Source: Puccinia triticina
Lineage: Eukaryota > Basidiomycota > Pucciniomycetes > Pucciniales > Pucciniaceae
Assembly: GCF_026914185.1 (NCBI RefSeq)
Contig: NC_070575.1
Span: forward strand, 496,001 to 560,000
DNA length: 64,000 nucleotides
Reading direction: 5' to 3'
How positions within the stretch are numbered: the first letter of the stretch is position 1; the number at the start of each line of letters is the position of its first letter. Positions 19,580-31,166 of this stretch are shown here, piece after piece. The translations under genes and the position numbers were made by a program. A model generated the notes under the pieces. That model saw only the letters and a list, made by a program, of their open reading frames with translations. It did no database searches and was not told the DNA's origin.

Positions 19580-22398
19580 TCAGCGGACGCTGGAGACGAA
19601 CAAGCGGTGAGAGGTCGGCAAGGGCGGCTCGGAAGCGGGCGGCGGGGACGCAGGGGCGGCGGGCCCGGGCGAGAAAGCGGGGGGCCTCAGCAGCAGCGGG
19701 GGGGAGGCGACGGGCTGGGTCGGGTTGGCGGCAGACGGAGGCGGGGGCGAGAGGGCGGAGGCGGCTGGCAAGGCCGGGACCTCGCCGGGGTCACCAGCAA
19801 CAGCAACGGCCGCAACCGACGACGACGACGAGGACGGCCGGGGGGTCTTCCTGCTAGCTCGGCTCGACGGACGACTCGAGGGAGCCGGCTTGGGTTTGTG
19901 TCGACGTCGGGCACGCCGGGTCGAGGGTTGTTTGGGAGGGACGGATGGTGGGGGCCCTGCGGGCAGGGCCGGGCCCGTCTCCGGCGGCCTTCGGTCGTCG
20001 TCGCCCTCCTCATCCCCTGCTCTCTCCTCCTGCGGGTTGCTTTCCTGGCCGGACGGTTGCTCGCCGGGATAGGTGCGCAGGAACGAGGCGATTTCGGCGA
20101 ACGGGGCGGCCATAGCGTCGGCCTCAAGGCTGGCCAAGCCGTCCGTCTGCGAGCCGACGACGGGCTCAGGAGAGGCCGGGTCGTCGTCTGCTGCTGCTGC
20201 TGGCTGGGGGACGAGCTTGGGCTTCTTCTGGGGACGGGGGCGGAAGCCGAGCAGCTCCCTGCCGATGGCCGTGTTCAGCAACTGATACTCGTGCGAGTCG
20301 GTGTCGAAGATCTTGTAGCTGAGTTTGGATCCCCTCGGGGCGGTAGGAAATCCGACGACGTTGTCCATGCCTTCGCTGGCTCTGCGGGAGGCGCGGGTGG
20401 CCCGGGAAGGTTGCGGAGGATGGGCGGGGGCTGGATGGTCGGTGTCGTCGGGCTCCTCTTGCCAGGGGAGGATGCCGAGCTGCTTCTCCTTCGTTGAGAC
20501 CCAGTAGCTCCGTCTAGGAAGCCTAGTAGCCGGCCGTGGCTCGGTGGCAGGTTTCCGTTTCTGACTCCCGACGACCGCGCGCTCGGTGCGGCTCGGCCCG
20601 AGCAGGGAGGGCGTGAGGGGCGTGTGCGGCTGGAGGGCGGACGGGGAGGGTCTGTCGAGGGCGGCATGTTCCCACGGGACGAGACCGAGCTGCTTCTGCT
20701 TGGTGGTGATCCAGTAAGTCTTGCGCTTGACGGGCAGCACGGGAGCCGAGAAGCCGGCGGGCTGGATGATCGGCAGCTCGGCGATCGGGGCCGCCGGCTG
20801 TTGTGCCGTGGGGGTTTGCGGGTGGGCGGGACTGGCGAGGGGAAGGGTGAGGTCGTGGGTGGGGGTGAAGGTGACCGGGCTGACGAAGGCGGCGGTGCGG
20901 GCTTGGGTGAGCGGGTCGGCGTGCTCGGGCAACGAGGTGCGTTGGCGCCGGGTGGAGGAGGAGCGCGAGTTGCTCGGGCGCGGGGCGGCGGGCTGGCTGG
21001 GCTGCTGGAAGGGCAGGCCCCGATGCTTCTGGGGGCCCTGGGAGGGCGTGGTGGAGTAGGAGACGGTGGGCGAGGTCTCGGGGGCGGGCGTGTTGCTTGC
21101 CCGGCTGGTCCTGTCTTCGCTCGAATCTAGCAGCGAGCTCAGGTCGGTGTCTGTGGCCAAGCTGGATGGCACCGGTTGGTCGAACTCATTCTTGATGACC
21201 GAAAGAGGCTGGGGCTGGTCGGAGGTCGCTGCGGGATTTTGCTCCTGCTGTTGCTGTTGCTGTTGCTGTTGCTGGGTGGAGTAGAATCCCTTGGCGTTGC
21301 GTTCGCAGGTGGCACACATGCATTCGCAGTTCTTCTCGCCGAAGTAGTTCGTCCCGTAGCTGGTGAGGATCTCCTGGCCGGCCTTGATGTGCTTGGTGAC
21401 CTTGAACTTGATGGTGAAGCCTTCTCTGAGCAGGACGGCGTTGTTGTCGCAGTCGTGGTTGACGAATCTGGCCGGGCCGCAGAACACCTGGAACTTGCCG
21501 CGCGAGTTGACGATGTGGGAGAAGTCGGTGCTCTCCCGGGGCGGGATGGCGGGCGAGCCGGCGCGGGCGGGGTGGAGGGGCAGATGGGCGTTCGAGCGCA
21601 GCTTGAGGTCCTCCTGCTCGGTCAGGTCGGCAAACGAGCCCTCGCAGCCGGCGATGATGTCGTTGGGCGCATAGTCCCTGGCGGCGAAGACGGCGAGGTG
21701 GGTGAGTTTGTTGTAGGGCTCTGTGGAGGCGCGGCGTTGGGCGAGGAGGTCTCGGAGCTCGTTGGGCCGGATGCGGGATCGTTGGCGGGCGGCCTGGGCG
21801 GCGGGGGATGGCGGGGCTTGGCGGCGCTGGTCGTAGCGATCGGTCTCGCAGAACCTGATCCCGCACTTGGGCAGGAACAGTTGGAGGTACAGGCCGATGT
21901 GTCTGGGCGTCGCAGAAACGGTGGTGAGCACGGGTGCAGACAGGGATTGGCAAGGGGGCTGCTCACTTTCCGAGCCGGGGGGGCTCGGCGTTGTTGAGGT
22001 AGGCGATGACGGCGGGCAGTCTGTGGAGAGGGGGCGGTCAGCAGCTGGCGGGAAAGGGAGAGGGCTGGAGTGGCTGGCTGACTGTCTGATGCGCGTTGTG
22101 GCCTCGGTGATGTTTCTGAGCTGGGCGGTCTGGAGCTGGTGGATGATCTGCCTGAGCTCGTTGACGGGCAGGGTGCGTGGGGTGCGGTAGTCTGGGGTGA
22201 ATTTGATCGTCCGTTTGTTGGCGTGCGGCCACAGGAAGCAGTCGAGGATGTCGCTGGCCGGATGGGGTTTCTTGGTCAGTCTGTTGGTTTTTTTCTTTCT
22301 TCTTCTGTTTTTTTTTTTCTTTCTGTTTTTGGTTTGCTTGCCTACCTCATCAGATCGTCTGCCCTCGTCAGTTTCTCTGCCGGCGTCCAGGCGGCCAT
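19580..22398 (-). CDS. set9: SET9/Suv4-20-type histone H4 lysine-20 methyltransferase
   Basis: Predicted exons (minus): 22346-22398, 22083-22280, 21967-22020 and 19580-21902. The three GT-AG introns of 65, 62 and 64 bp keep the frame and give 875 aa. The start MAAWTPAEKL was chosen because exon 1 then splices in frame. A conserved N-terminal region (residues 1-115) precedes the SET domain at about 170-290, with GPARFVNHDC (NHDC at 250-253), the YG motif near 284 and post-SET cysteines at 294, 296, 298 and 301. This arrangement is that of the Set9/KMT5 family, which methylates H4K20 in chromatin. The long, Pro/Ser-rich C-terminus is unusual. It has a run of about ten Gln and two copies of a Y-W-x-x-T-K-x-K-Q-L-G motif. 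The gene is GC-rich compared with its surroundings. Confidence 0.88.
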
Positions 22399-23688
22399 CG
22401 TGGTCCTCGGCTGGAGTGGCTGAGCGGAGGGAACGGAAAACTATGTAATATTGCTCAGCCTCACTCCTGCCGGCTAGCCGGCCCGGCGCATACCACAAAC
22501 CAACCACCACCACCACACCACAAACACCCCACAAACAATCCGCCAGAACAAGCCATACTGCCCTCAGAACTAGCTCATCAAGACAGGAGAAGAAAACAGT
22601 GCAAACTGGGAATGCTTCATAATTTCCGCTAGGCATGGCAATCGGGCGGGCCTGCGAAGAAGGCCGCCCGAGCCGCAGGCCCGCCCCGCTTGCGGTGGGC
22701 TGCTGCGGGCTGGTGCTTGCCCAGCCTGCGAGCCACCCCAGCCCACCCCGAACTTGACACAAGCCCCTCGTACCCAGTATGGTAGAGTGGCGCGGGGCGG
22801 CGTGTGCAACCCCACTACCATTGGTAGAGGGACTTGCATGCAATCCCACTTTCACGGCGTGACAGCAGGAAACCCTTTTGGTGTAGAGCACACCTTTTCG
22901 GCACTACACCTCACAAACCCAGAAAAGCTTGTTTTTTTTTTCACTAAGGATGATGGCCTGCATCTTGCAGTCATCGTAGTCTATTCAGAATTTTAGTTTG
23001 AGCATACAAGTATCTCATTTATTTTTTTGAAAACTCTGGGTTTTGAAGATCCCTCTTTGACCATTAAGCTCCAAACCCATGATCTATAATTAAATCTTAA
23101 GTTAATTCTCCCGTGCCTTTTCCTCTTTTTTCCCGATCACGATTGATTAGTAAGCTACAGTAGGCTACAGTCCTCTAGCAAATCTCGGCCCGACGGAACC
23201 TCAACCTGCTCACCTTGTCGGCGACAACGATTGATCTCGGCTGGACGGAAATCGCTCAAATCATCGGTATTTGGTTCACTCAACGGAACCTGCTCACCTC
23301 GTTGGCAACGGAACCTGCTCAGCTCGTTGGCAACAGCACCATTCATTTGCATCTGGTTCCCGCCGGTAAGTCCATCAAATCACCCATTCAAAAACTTCAC
23401 ATCCCCCACCCATCCCCAAAAGCACTGCATTGTGGTGCGCGGCCGGGGCGACGTTGCCTCCCCGCCATAGTGTTGTGGGGTCGAGTGGAAACCGGCCTTG
23501 TTGCTGTGGGACCTTTGGCTTGTCTTTTGGGGAATGAAGTGGGGAGGTTGTGTGTATGTAGTTCAACCATTTTTGCTTGCTGACTGTCTTGCTTCTTCTC
23601 CGCCCCCATATCCTTGGCCGCAATCACTCAAATCAGCAAGAAAAAAAATCAGCTTTGCCCCAACCAAACTCAGCAAGCAACTAGCATA
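22399..23688. other. Intergenic region between set9 and the DUF6589 gene
   Basis: It contains the probable set9 promoter and a GC-rich repeat (22630-22745). A segment at about 22746-22860, inverted, resembles 35565-35690; both share TTGCATGCAAGTCCCT and AAGTTCGG. The part from 23160 to 23688 has tandem CGGAACCTGCTCA-like repeats and is probably the leader of the DUF6589 gene. No extra gene is recognised. Confidence 0.5.
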
Positions 23689-26530
23689 ATGCCTTTGAAG
23701 AAAACACTTGACTGGATACCGCCACCACGCCCCAAAAAAGAAAGAGATAAGATTCAGCTCATCTGTGATTTAATAGCGGCCATGGATTTTACGCCAAAAT
23801 CTTTCTTTGCCGCTTTCCTCAAGAACCCAGACATGGCGGCTGCTGTCGAACGCCGATATTGGTCTACGCCAGTTGGAATTCCCTCCACTATCCGACTTGT
23901 CAAAACCATTCGTAACAACATTCAGGAGAATCGTGAGGGAACAACTGCATGGCATGACTTCATTCTCAATGAGGCGAGTCAATTCTTCTTAATTTTGAGC
24001 TTGGATTTCATATACTAATTCCTTGGCGGCTTACCTTTGTAATTTCAGGCCTCTATCATTGTTCAAAACGAGAACCCTCCGACCGGTTATTTTCCCAAGG
24101 GTGGATATTACAGCTCCGAGAAGATCAGGGCCAACTTTTTTGATTCCAATGCAAAGGGCCTGCGCGATCAAGAGCTTGTGGAGCAGCACATGCCCTTTTT
24201 GTTCAAACTTGTCACAAACAAAATGTGCCTCGATTTGACTCCTCCCCCAATGGACCCATCTGACAGACTTGATGACGAAGATGTCCCACTTGAGAATTCT
24301 GACGCTGATGAACACAAGCCTGATCTCTCTGGTGATGGACCTAATGCTCTTCCAGATCGTCAGCAGCGAGTGATCACTGTAAGCTCTCTTTTCACATTCT
24401 CATTGAATTATTGACCAACAAACATGTTTTTTATTAATATTTTCAATAGACCGGGAAAACCATTTGTGCAATGGTTGCTTATCTGGCCAATTGAAGGCAC
24501 AACGGTCTTCAAATATCCAATAGCTTATCGTTCTTGGCGTGCGGAGTTTCCGAGCGGGTAAATAAGTATCTACAGCAGATTGGTCTGACTTGCTCTTGAC
24601 AAACAGGCATTTCGGCATTGAAGACTCTTGGACAAGAATCTGTGTCAAATATCTCTAAAAAACTAGCCAACAAATCTAATGATCCAATTCCTGCCTTCCT
24701 CTGCATCAATAACTTGGATTTCAAACAGCGGGTCCACTCAAAATCTCAAGGCCACAATACAAAGATGTTCCACGGTACGTGGGGCTATATTCATCAACTC
24801 AACCCGGCAATTACATCCTCACTATCGCCAGAAGAAATCACCCTTCACGCATTTAAAGAAGCAATGTCGAAAGCCGCATCTGTTGAGATACACCCAAAGA
24901 CTCTTTATGGTAGCATTGCCAAACACCTTCATTGGAAGGAGGTCCTCAAGTCTCAGATTTCTACTGTCCTCCTGAAATATCTCGTTGAGCCGGCTGATAA
25001 AAAAATTCATGTTCAAACCACCCCGCCCACAGTCGAGCAGATCCCGCATACCCCTCCCAACATCACCATGATGAAATTGATGGTCGCCTCAGATGAATCT
25101 TTGCAAGGAGTCTCCGATGTCTTTGATGGGATCCTCCAGCAGTCTTCAGTATCCGAGGAAGACTTCTACAACCGGTTACAGGTCATTGATGCCGACTTGG
25201 CAACCTGTCAAAATGTTCAAAGTCTACGAAATCTTTGAATCCCAAACCATCGCAACAAAGAGAATCTCACAAGCATACTCACAGTTCTTGGCGGCGCACA
25301 CACCCTCTGGAATATTGCTGGAGCAATCTTCACTCTCCACTTGGGAAACTCGGCCGACAGTTGTGATTCCGGTGCTTGGCGTTTCTTAGATGCATTAGGA
25401 ATGCCATCGGACAAGCCTATCAACAAGAAAGACTTCACCTTGATGATTCAGAACATGGAGAAAATCCATGAGGCGACAATATGCCATCTATTAATGTAAG
25501 CCACTGCTGTAGCAAATTTTTCCATCTCACCAACTGATGAATTGAACATGGTTTTTGACAGGGTTGTCATGGGTATTGACAACACGGTACTAGGCCCAAA
25601 ACTCCGCAAGCTCCCTTCCAATAAGATTAAACTCATTGTTGATGAGTGCTACAACCGCTTCTTCACCGCATCTGCTGTCCGTAAAGCCGGGGAAAATCTC
25701 TCTCCAAAGTTATCCAATCAACTTCTTCGGACAATCGATTTTGCCAGCGTTGTCAAAGCCAATAGGGCAATGAAATCAGGTGATATAGGTAGGGTCATGT
25801 ACATGTGGAAGCGCTGGTCAGTGATGTCTCAGTCAATGAAGAAACTCAAGAATTACGCTATTCATCTACTGTGAATGGTCATTCTTTTGGAGAAAATCTT
25901 GCCGCCTGCTCTGAGTAAGGCAATTCGACTGTCTCTTTTCATTGCTCCAAGCGGAAGGCGCAAACACTTTGTGGCCAAGGACTTCTTTCTGGAATCGCAA
26001 AACTACTGGCTCAAGTATATATTCAATCACACAGGAAAGGGAACAGAAATTGATCGCCTCAAGGACATTTATTCACCTAATGTGTCTCTGGTAGATTTAA
26101 TCTTTTCAATCAAATCATTTTTCCTGTCTGACATCGAATTTCTCCTTTGAATGTCTAGCTACAAAACTTAATACACGATTTGAAAGAAGAAAGCGGACTG
26201 GTCAACTATCACCAATCCCACAAAAACACAATCACCCTCCGATCTCTCAACAGCTGCCTCCAAATGACGCAAAACAACGATATCTGTGCCATTTCTCCTC
26301 AAGCTGGGCAATATATCCCAGCTAGCATCCCAAATTATTATACAAAAGGTTTGGAAAAAATACAAAAGAGTGTTGAAGGTGATCAGAAATTGTGGCTCCG
26401 ATTGCGTCCACCTGCGGTTCCTATGTGGAAAGAGGGTCAAGGGGCCTTGGATTTTGGAGACTTTTCTGCCGATATCAATGGTGGTGATGGTTCAAGCGAC
26501 GGTTCAAGCACCGGGTCCCTGGAGCTTTGA
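23689..26530 (+). pseudogene. DUF6589-family gene, copy 1, with four TGA interruptions
   Basis: Exons 23689-23973, 24049-24378, 24450-25495, 25562-26090 and 26159-26530 give an 853-codon frame. Intron 1 has a GC donor (GCGAGT), a TACTAAT branch site and an AG acceptor; the rest are GT-AG. The C-terminal part (GDIGRVMYMWKRW, HFVAKDFFLESQNYWLK, then GTEIDRLKDIYSPNV) is typical of basidiomycete DUF6589 proteins, whose biochemical function is not known to me. Premature TGAs lie at 24492, 24597, 25236 and 25872. At least two align with Arg in copy 2 (53013-57332). All four intron positions are shared with copy 2. The last 94 bp overlap, in antisense, the end of the facing helicase gene. I infer a transposition-related role from the pairing and the terminal repeats around copy 2. 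Confidence 0.8.
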
Positions 26531-29017
26531 TATCTGGTTCCGTCTTGTGGTGCGTTTAGACATTCCATCCTAGCCCGCTCGTTTTCTTCTGATGGTTCGT
26601 AGGCTGCTCTCTTGAAAATAGCTAGACATCGCTGATCCTCTTTGAGCTTTTTCTTCTTCCTTGCAATCTCCTCCCCTTTCAAAAGTTCTACCCGTTTTCT
26701 CTTCTGGCCAACCCTCTCGGCACCCTCTGCTTCTAACCTTAGCTGTTCTGCGGACCGAGAAGCGATCTCTCTATTGAGTCGATCCATTTTATTTTGGACG
26801 TCCTCATTGTACTGCGTCTTGTTTGTTAAGTAGGCCTTGAACTCAGAACCTTCACGAAATTCATTGATGATTCCAAACAACAAGTCAAACAGCCCATCGA
26901 GGCTCTCCGCGCCCAGGACTTTTGAGAGATCTCGTATACTTCTGATGTCGTCCAAGCCCTCTACAACCCTCTCTGCGTGCCGTTCTCCAAAAATATGGTC
27001 CGGCATGAATGAAGCACAATCGCTGAGGTTTTCTTCAAAATATTCATTGAACCTCTTGACTAGAACCGATTTCAAGTTGGAGTACAAATGATTTCTCTCT
27101 TGTACTTGCTTTTTTTGTGAATTTCGAGCTTTTTTGGTTGGTAAGCTAGCAGTTTTCTCTGTAAAGGTATTAAGCGGGTTTTCAAGGGCATCATCCCAGT
27201 TATTGATGGTCATTTGCTTCCATTTTCTTGCCAACAACTCGGCCTCTTCCGGCAAGCAGTTAGAACACTCGCACGGGGGGAATTTCTTCACTCCTTCGCG
27301 CATCTTTTCCGCCAGGTAGCTTGGATCATCAAAAGAAACTGGGATGTATCCATTTCTATCAAAGAATTCAAATGTAAGGTTTCTTTAAAAAATCAATTAC
27401 AAGAATGGGAAAATATCTTACATATTATCGACAGAGATTGCTATTCGTAGGCAAACTGGAGTCACGGCCAGTGCATCCATCCGACAATCATCCTCTTGGT
27501 CGTCCTCCCCGGTAAAATCCTCAACACAATTCTTCCCAAACTTGCGATGGCGCTCCATAAATAGAATAGCAAGCCCAGTTCTCCCATCTCGACCAGCACG
27601 GCCAATCATCTGACTGATAGTAGAAGGATCTCCTCGCCCCATGTGGATAACCCGACGCACACGCTTCCAGTTTTGGCCAAGTCCGAGTGCCATCGTACAG
27701 GACATACAAGGAAACTCCTCGGCGTTGAAGAGGTCAATGGCTTCCTTTTTCTCCTTTTCCCCGCTAGCAGCGTGGTATCGGCGAATGATGGGGCTGTGTG
27801 GGTTGTATTCACATCCAGGAGTTCCTCGGGCCTGGTTCACCACCTTCATAACCTTTAAGGTTGCATTGCGGGTCCCAGAGTATATCAGAGTAGGTGGAAT
27901 ATCTTGCTTGCTGACTTCTTCCTTTGTCGCAAAAACATCTAGCAGGTCATTTCCTGATGCTAAAGAAGACTTCATTGGCACTTGGATGATTCGAATCTCG
28001 GGACGTGTCAATTCTCCTCGGACAAATGTAACATTTTCGCTAGTTATTTTCAAGCTTTTCATGATGCTTTTGATTGCAATTGGCTGACATGTAGCTGATT
28101 GAAGCAGCACCAGAACTCCATAGATTGCCATTAGACGAGCTCCTAAATTTCCGTACAATGGTCTGAAGATTCCGCGATCCTGTGTTCATGCGTGGGACGA
28201 GCTCCGTTTTGCCTTGCCCTTGGCAACAAGGCCCCATAGGTATATCATATGGGCTTCATCCACAACCACCAAAGCCAATCGATCCTGAAACTGCTTCTTG
28301 TAGAAGACGTAATTGAATAGTCCGTTATTGAGGAAAACTTTGGGACTCTGTACGAAATACATATGGTTGGCGCAGTGCTCAAGTAGTCATTCCGAAAGCA
28401 GAAAACTTACCAAATAAATAAAGCTATAATCCCCCTTGATAATATTATCGGCCACCTTCCTCGTAAACGTCATCTTTGTCAGACTGATTGCAGTCATTCC
28501 ATCCTTTTCTTTCTCCGCCACCTAGATGTATAAAAATGTAAATAATTAAATATATATAATAACTTGAAGTAAAATATTCACATACTTGATTCTCTCCAAG
28601 GGAATCAAGCGGATTCAACACCAGCATAGTCGCCTTCCGTGTTGAGGGGGCAAACAAGTGGTGATACATTTCGGCGATCCGAGTCTTCCCGGAACCGGTG
28701 CCCGATAAAACAAATGTATTTCTTTTTTTTACAAGATTTACAACGGCATTGACCTGTAAAGCCGTCGGTGTTTGACCAAAAAAGGACTTCAAATCTTTGA
28801 TAATGTACTCCCGGAGAGAATCATCATCCATATCAAGTATTGTCTGTATCAACTTGATCCTACTGTCTCGGACAGCTTGATTCTTGAAGAATTTCTTAGC
28901 TAGACTTTTGGGAGACATCGGACCGGCACTCAAAGATCTTGAAGAGGAATTTGAGGTGGAACTTGATGAAGAACTCAAAGATGCCCTCGTCGGCACTTTG
29001 ATTGGTACTCTAGGCAT
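26437..29017 (-). pseudogene. RecQ-like DNA helicase, copy 1, one TGA interruption
   Basis: Exons (minus) 28586-29017, 28411-28521, 27422-28347 and 26437-27355 with GT-AG introns give a 795-codon frame. Superfamily 2 motifs are in order: Walker A GTGSGKT (near residue 105), DEAH box (VVVDEAH), motif III SAT and motif VI QMIGRAGRDGR. A CxCxxC cluster (CECSNC) follows where RecQ helicases bind zinc. The C-terminal third is charged and helical, possibly coiled coil. One premature TGA (28186-28188) falls where copy 2 has Arg-His. The gene is convergent with the DUF6589 gene and overlaps its stop by 94 bp. No HRDC domain is apparent. Confidence 0.8.
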
Positions 29018-29856
29018 GTTTGCAGCCGTCTGGTCAGTATTGTTTTGTCAGTGTGTTCTGCTGGTTCTTGATTTTCTGGGTTCTCCTTTGATGATTGTGA
29101 TCACAACACACTCCGCCGAGGAGCTTACCGATGACCATTGGAGACTTACAGAAAGTCAGTGGCCCTCACGTGAAAAGAGCTATGGCTTTTGTGATTTCAC
29201 ACTCCGATGGCATCAATTACAATCGGGCATTGCATTGAAAAAAAGAGCAGCTCAACGCGAATTTCTTTTGTCATTATAAAATCAAGTTTACTTGATAGGG
29301 AAAAGCTACATAGTACAAGAGGTCCGCATCAGATCATACAAGGATTCCATGCCTTGGAATAGTCATCTAAGTGTGTGGGTTTTTTTATATCTAATTTAAA
29401 GGGGTAATCGGGGTAATTTGCGAATGCTGTCAGCCCCGCAACCCGACTTTGCATATAAGCCTCTCTACGAGAGTGTTGCCCCCGCAACACCTCCAGAGAG
29501 GCTGTATAAGCTCGAGCCCACCCAACAGCTAGGCAAATTGGGCACGTACACCACGGAGCGCGGTCGACTGTGGCTCGACGCGGAAATTGGGGTTGGGCCG
29601 ACCCTCCTGTGTCCCGCCAGATATTTGGGTGGGCTTTGTAGCGGGAAAAGATGGCACCCGCGGTTGGCTTGACTGCCAGCGTAGGGTTGGCGTAAAACCA
29701 CTCCGTCAGCCCGCGGTCAAACAAACTCCCAACACCAGTCTGACGTTGGTGCACCACTGTCAGCCCTGCATCCAACGTTGGCCTGCCGTAGGCGCCGCAG
29801 TCAGGATTGGGTCAAGAGACCTGAGGGCGACTTGCCAAAAATTACTTTCTCCCCAG
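29018..29856. other. Upstream region of helicase copy 1 and repeat-derived DNA
   Basis: No gene is recognised. The first 250 bp probably hold the helicase promoter. The 148-codon minus frame at 29329-29775 has no domain and covers GC-rich, palindrome-containing DNA that may be the body of a SINE whose head lies at 29857-29926. I found no terminal inverted repeat here matching the one around copy 2. Confidence 0.45.
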
Positions 29857-29926
29857 GGCTTGAACCCATGAGGGCCAACCCATGATCAGCACTCAATTCT
29901 CAGCATCATTGATGACCACTAGACCA
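29857..29926 (-). ncRNA. tRNA-derived sequence (SINE head or tRNA pseudogene)
   Basis: On the minus strand TGGTCTAGTGG (29916-29926) fits the A box and GGTTCAAGCC (29857-29866) the B box, about 50 bp apart as in real tRNA genes with a long variable arm. Acceptor and T stems pair poorly, so a functional tRNA is unlikely. Confidence 0.5.
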
Positions 29927-29929
29927 TGG

Positions 29930-31166
29930 CAAACTTTGTAGAAATAGAACACAGTATTATGCAATATATTTCTTGAATCCAGGGTTTACTGAGTGATATG
30001 AGCAAAGCAGACGCTCTCATTCTTCTCAAGACCTCACTTTTGTTTTTATTTTTTTTTGTAATTTCTCTCCTATGTAGCCCTTTTCCTTACATGGAAACAG
30101 GCACGGAAAACCTATTGAAAAATATTTTTTTTTTTTTTTTTGGCTGGCTGGCTTGACGTTGGCTTGCTCAGTTGGGTAAGCCCTGGCCGGCTGGCAAGTC
30201 CTGGTGGACTCGCGCTTGACCAACTGGTTAAGCCAACGAGTCCCTCAGGCTGGCCCAGCTACCAGCTGAGGTCGTCCGGTTGCCCGCCAAGGCCGCCTCA
30301 TGTCGGTTGGGTAAGTTGGGTTACCCCCGCTTGACCCAAGTACAATGCCAACGTAATGCGTTGGCAGGGTTGGCATGACACTTCGGTCAGATGGGTCAGA
30401 CCAACGTACATCTGACCCATCGCTGCGGTTGTCCTGCCCCCGCTGTCAGATGCAAGGCGGACAGGTCAAGCCTGCCCTGTTTTAGACCCTGCCGCCGGGC
30501 CAACGCAGTGCATCCCAGGAAACGAACCCGTGGTGTACTTCGCAAGTTTCATAGAATGTACTTTCAAAGTGTCCTCTGATGTGCCATGTAATCAGCGCAG
30601 TAGCCTGATGTTTCAGTAATGGTAGCTGAGACTGATTATGTGACACACTCATTTGTCTTAACAAGCCCAAAGTCTGTAAGGCACAGTAAACTACAGTCCC
30701 CTCCACCAGAGACTCAGTCAAGTATCATCATCTGCATCATATACCATCTTCAACATCACTCAAAATGCTTCCCAAGCCCAAGTCTTCACAGTCAGCTGTC
30801 CTCCTGAGTATTTTTACAAAGCATTCTGCCCTTGCCTGTTTCTGGCTGGCTAAAATTTCCAGGGGTGATGGTGTGATCTCACAATCAGGCTTAGCTGATA
30901 GTCTTGATGAAACAATATTTAATTGATGTGCAATTTCCAATTGGGTTTCATAGCAGAACTGATGGTTGGACAGATTTCATCAGCTGTAGAAAAATACATT
31001 TTTTATGTAAGTTAGTCCATCAAGTTTCAAAAAATGACTTCAGACATTGCGTCAAAAGGAGTATATGTTCTCCTCATTTTGTGAACTGCATTATAAAGAG
31101 GGGAGCTCATTGGTGAAGGTCCCAAAGAAGATTCAAAATCCAATTTCTCCCACTAGTTTCCCACTC
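29930..31166. other. Non-coding DNA upstream of the secreted-protein gene
   Basis: It has a T-run (30126-30140), TTGGCTGG/GCTGGC-rich repeats (30140-30500), then lower-GC sequence likely to include the promoter of the downstream gene. No additional gene is supported. Confidence 0.45.

Noticed and set aside
19562..20497. Long plus-strand frames opposite set9 (also 20624-21130 and 21176-21997)
   Set aside because: They are antisense shadows of the GC-rich set9 coding exon. They have no domains, and the minus frame carries clear SET motifs and consistent introns.
22399..22891. N-terminal extension of the set9 frame up to 22891
   Set aside because: The in-frame extension reads through intron 1 and has no conserved sequence. 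A start at 22398 splices in frame to the conserved N-terminus.
29329..29775. 148-aa minus-strand frame
   Set aside because: No domain or intron evidence; GC-rich palindromic DNA next to a tRNA-derived sequence.
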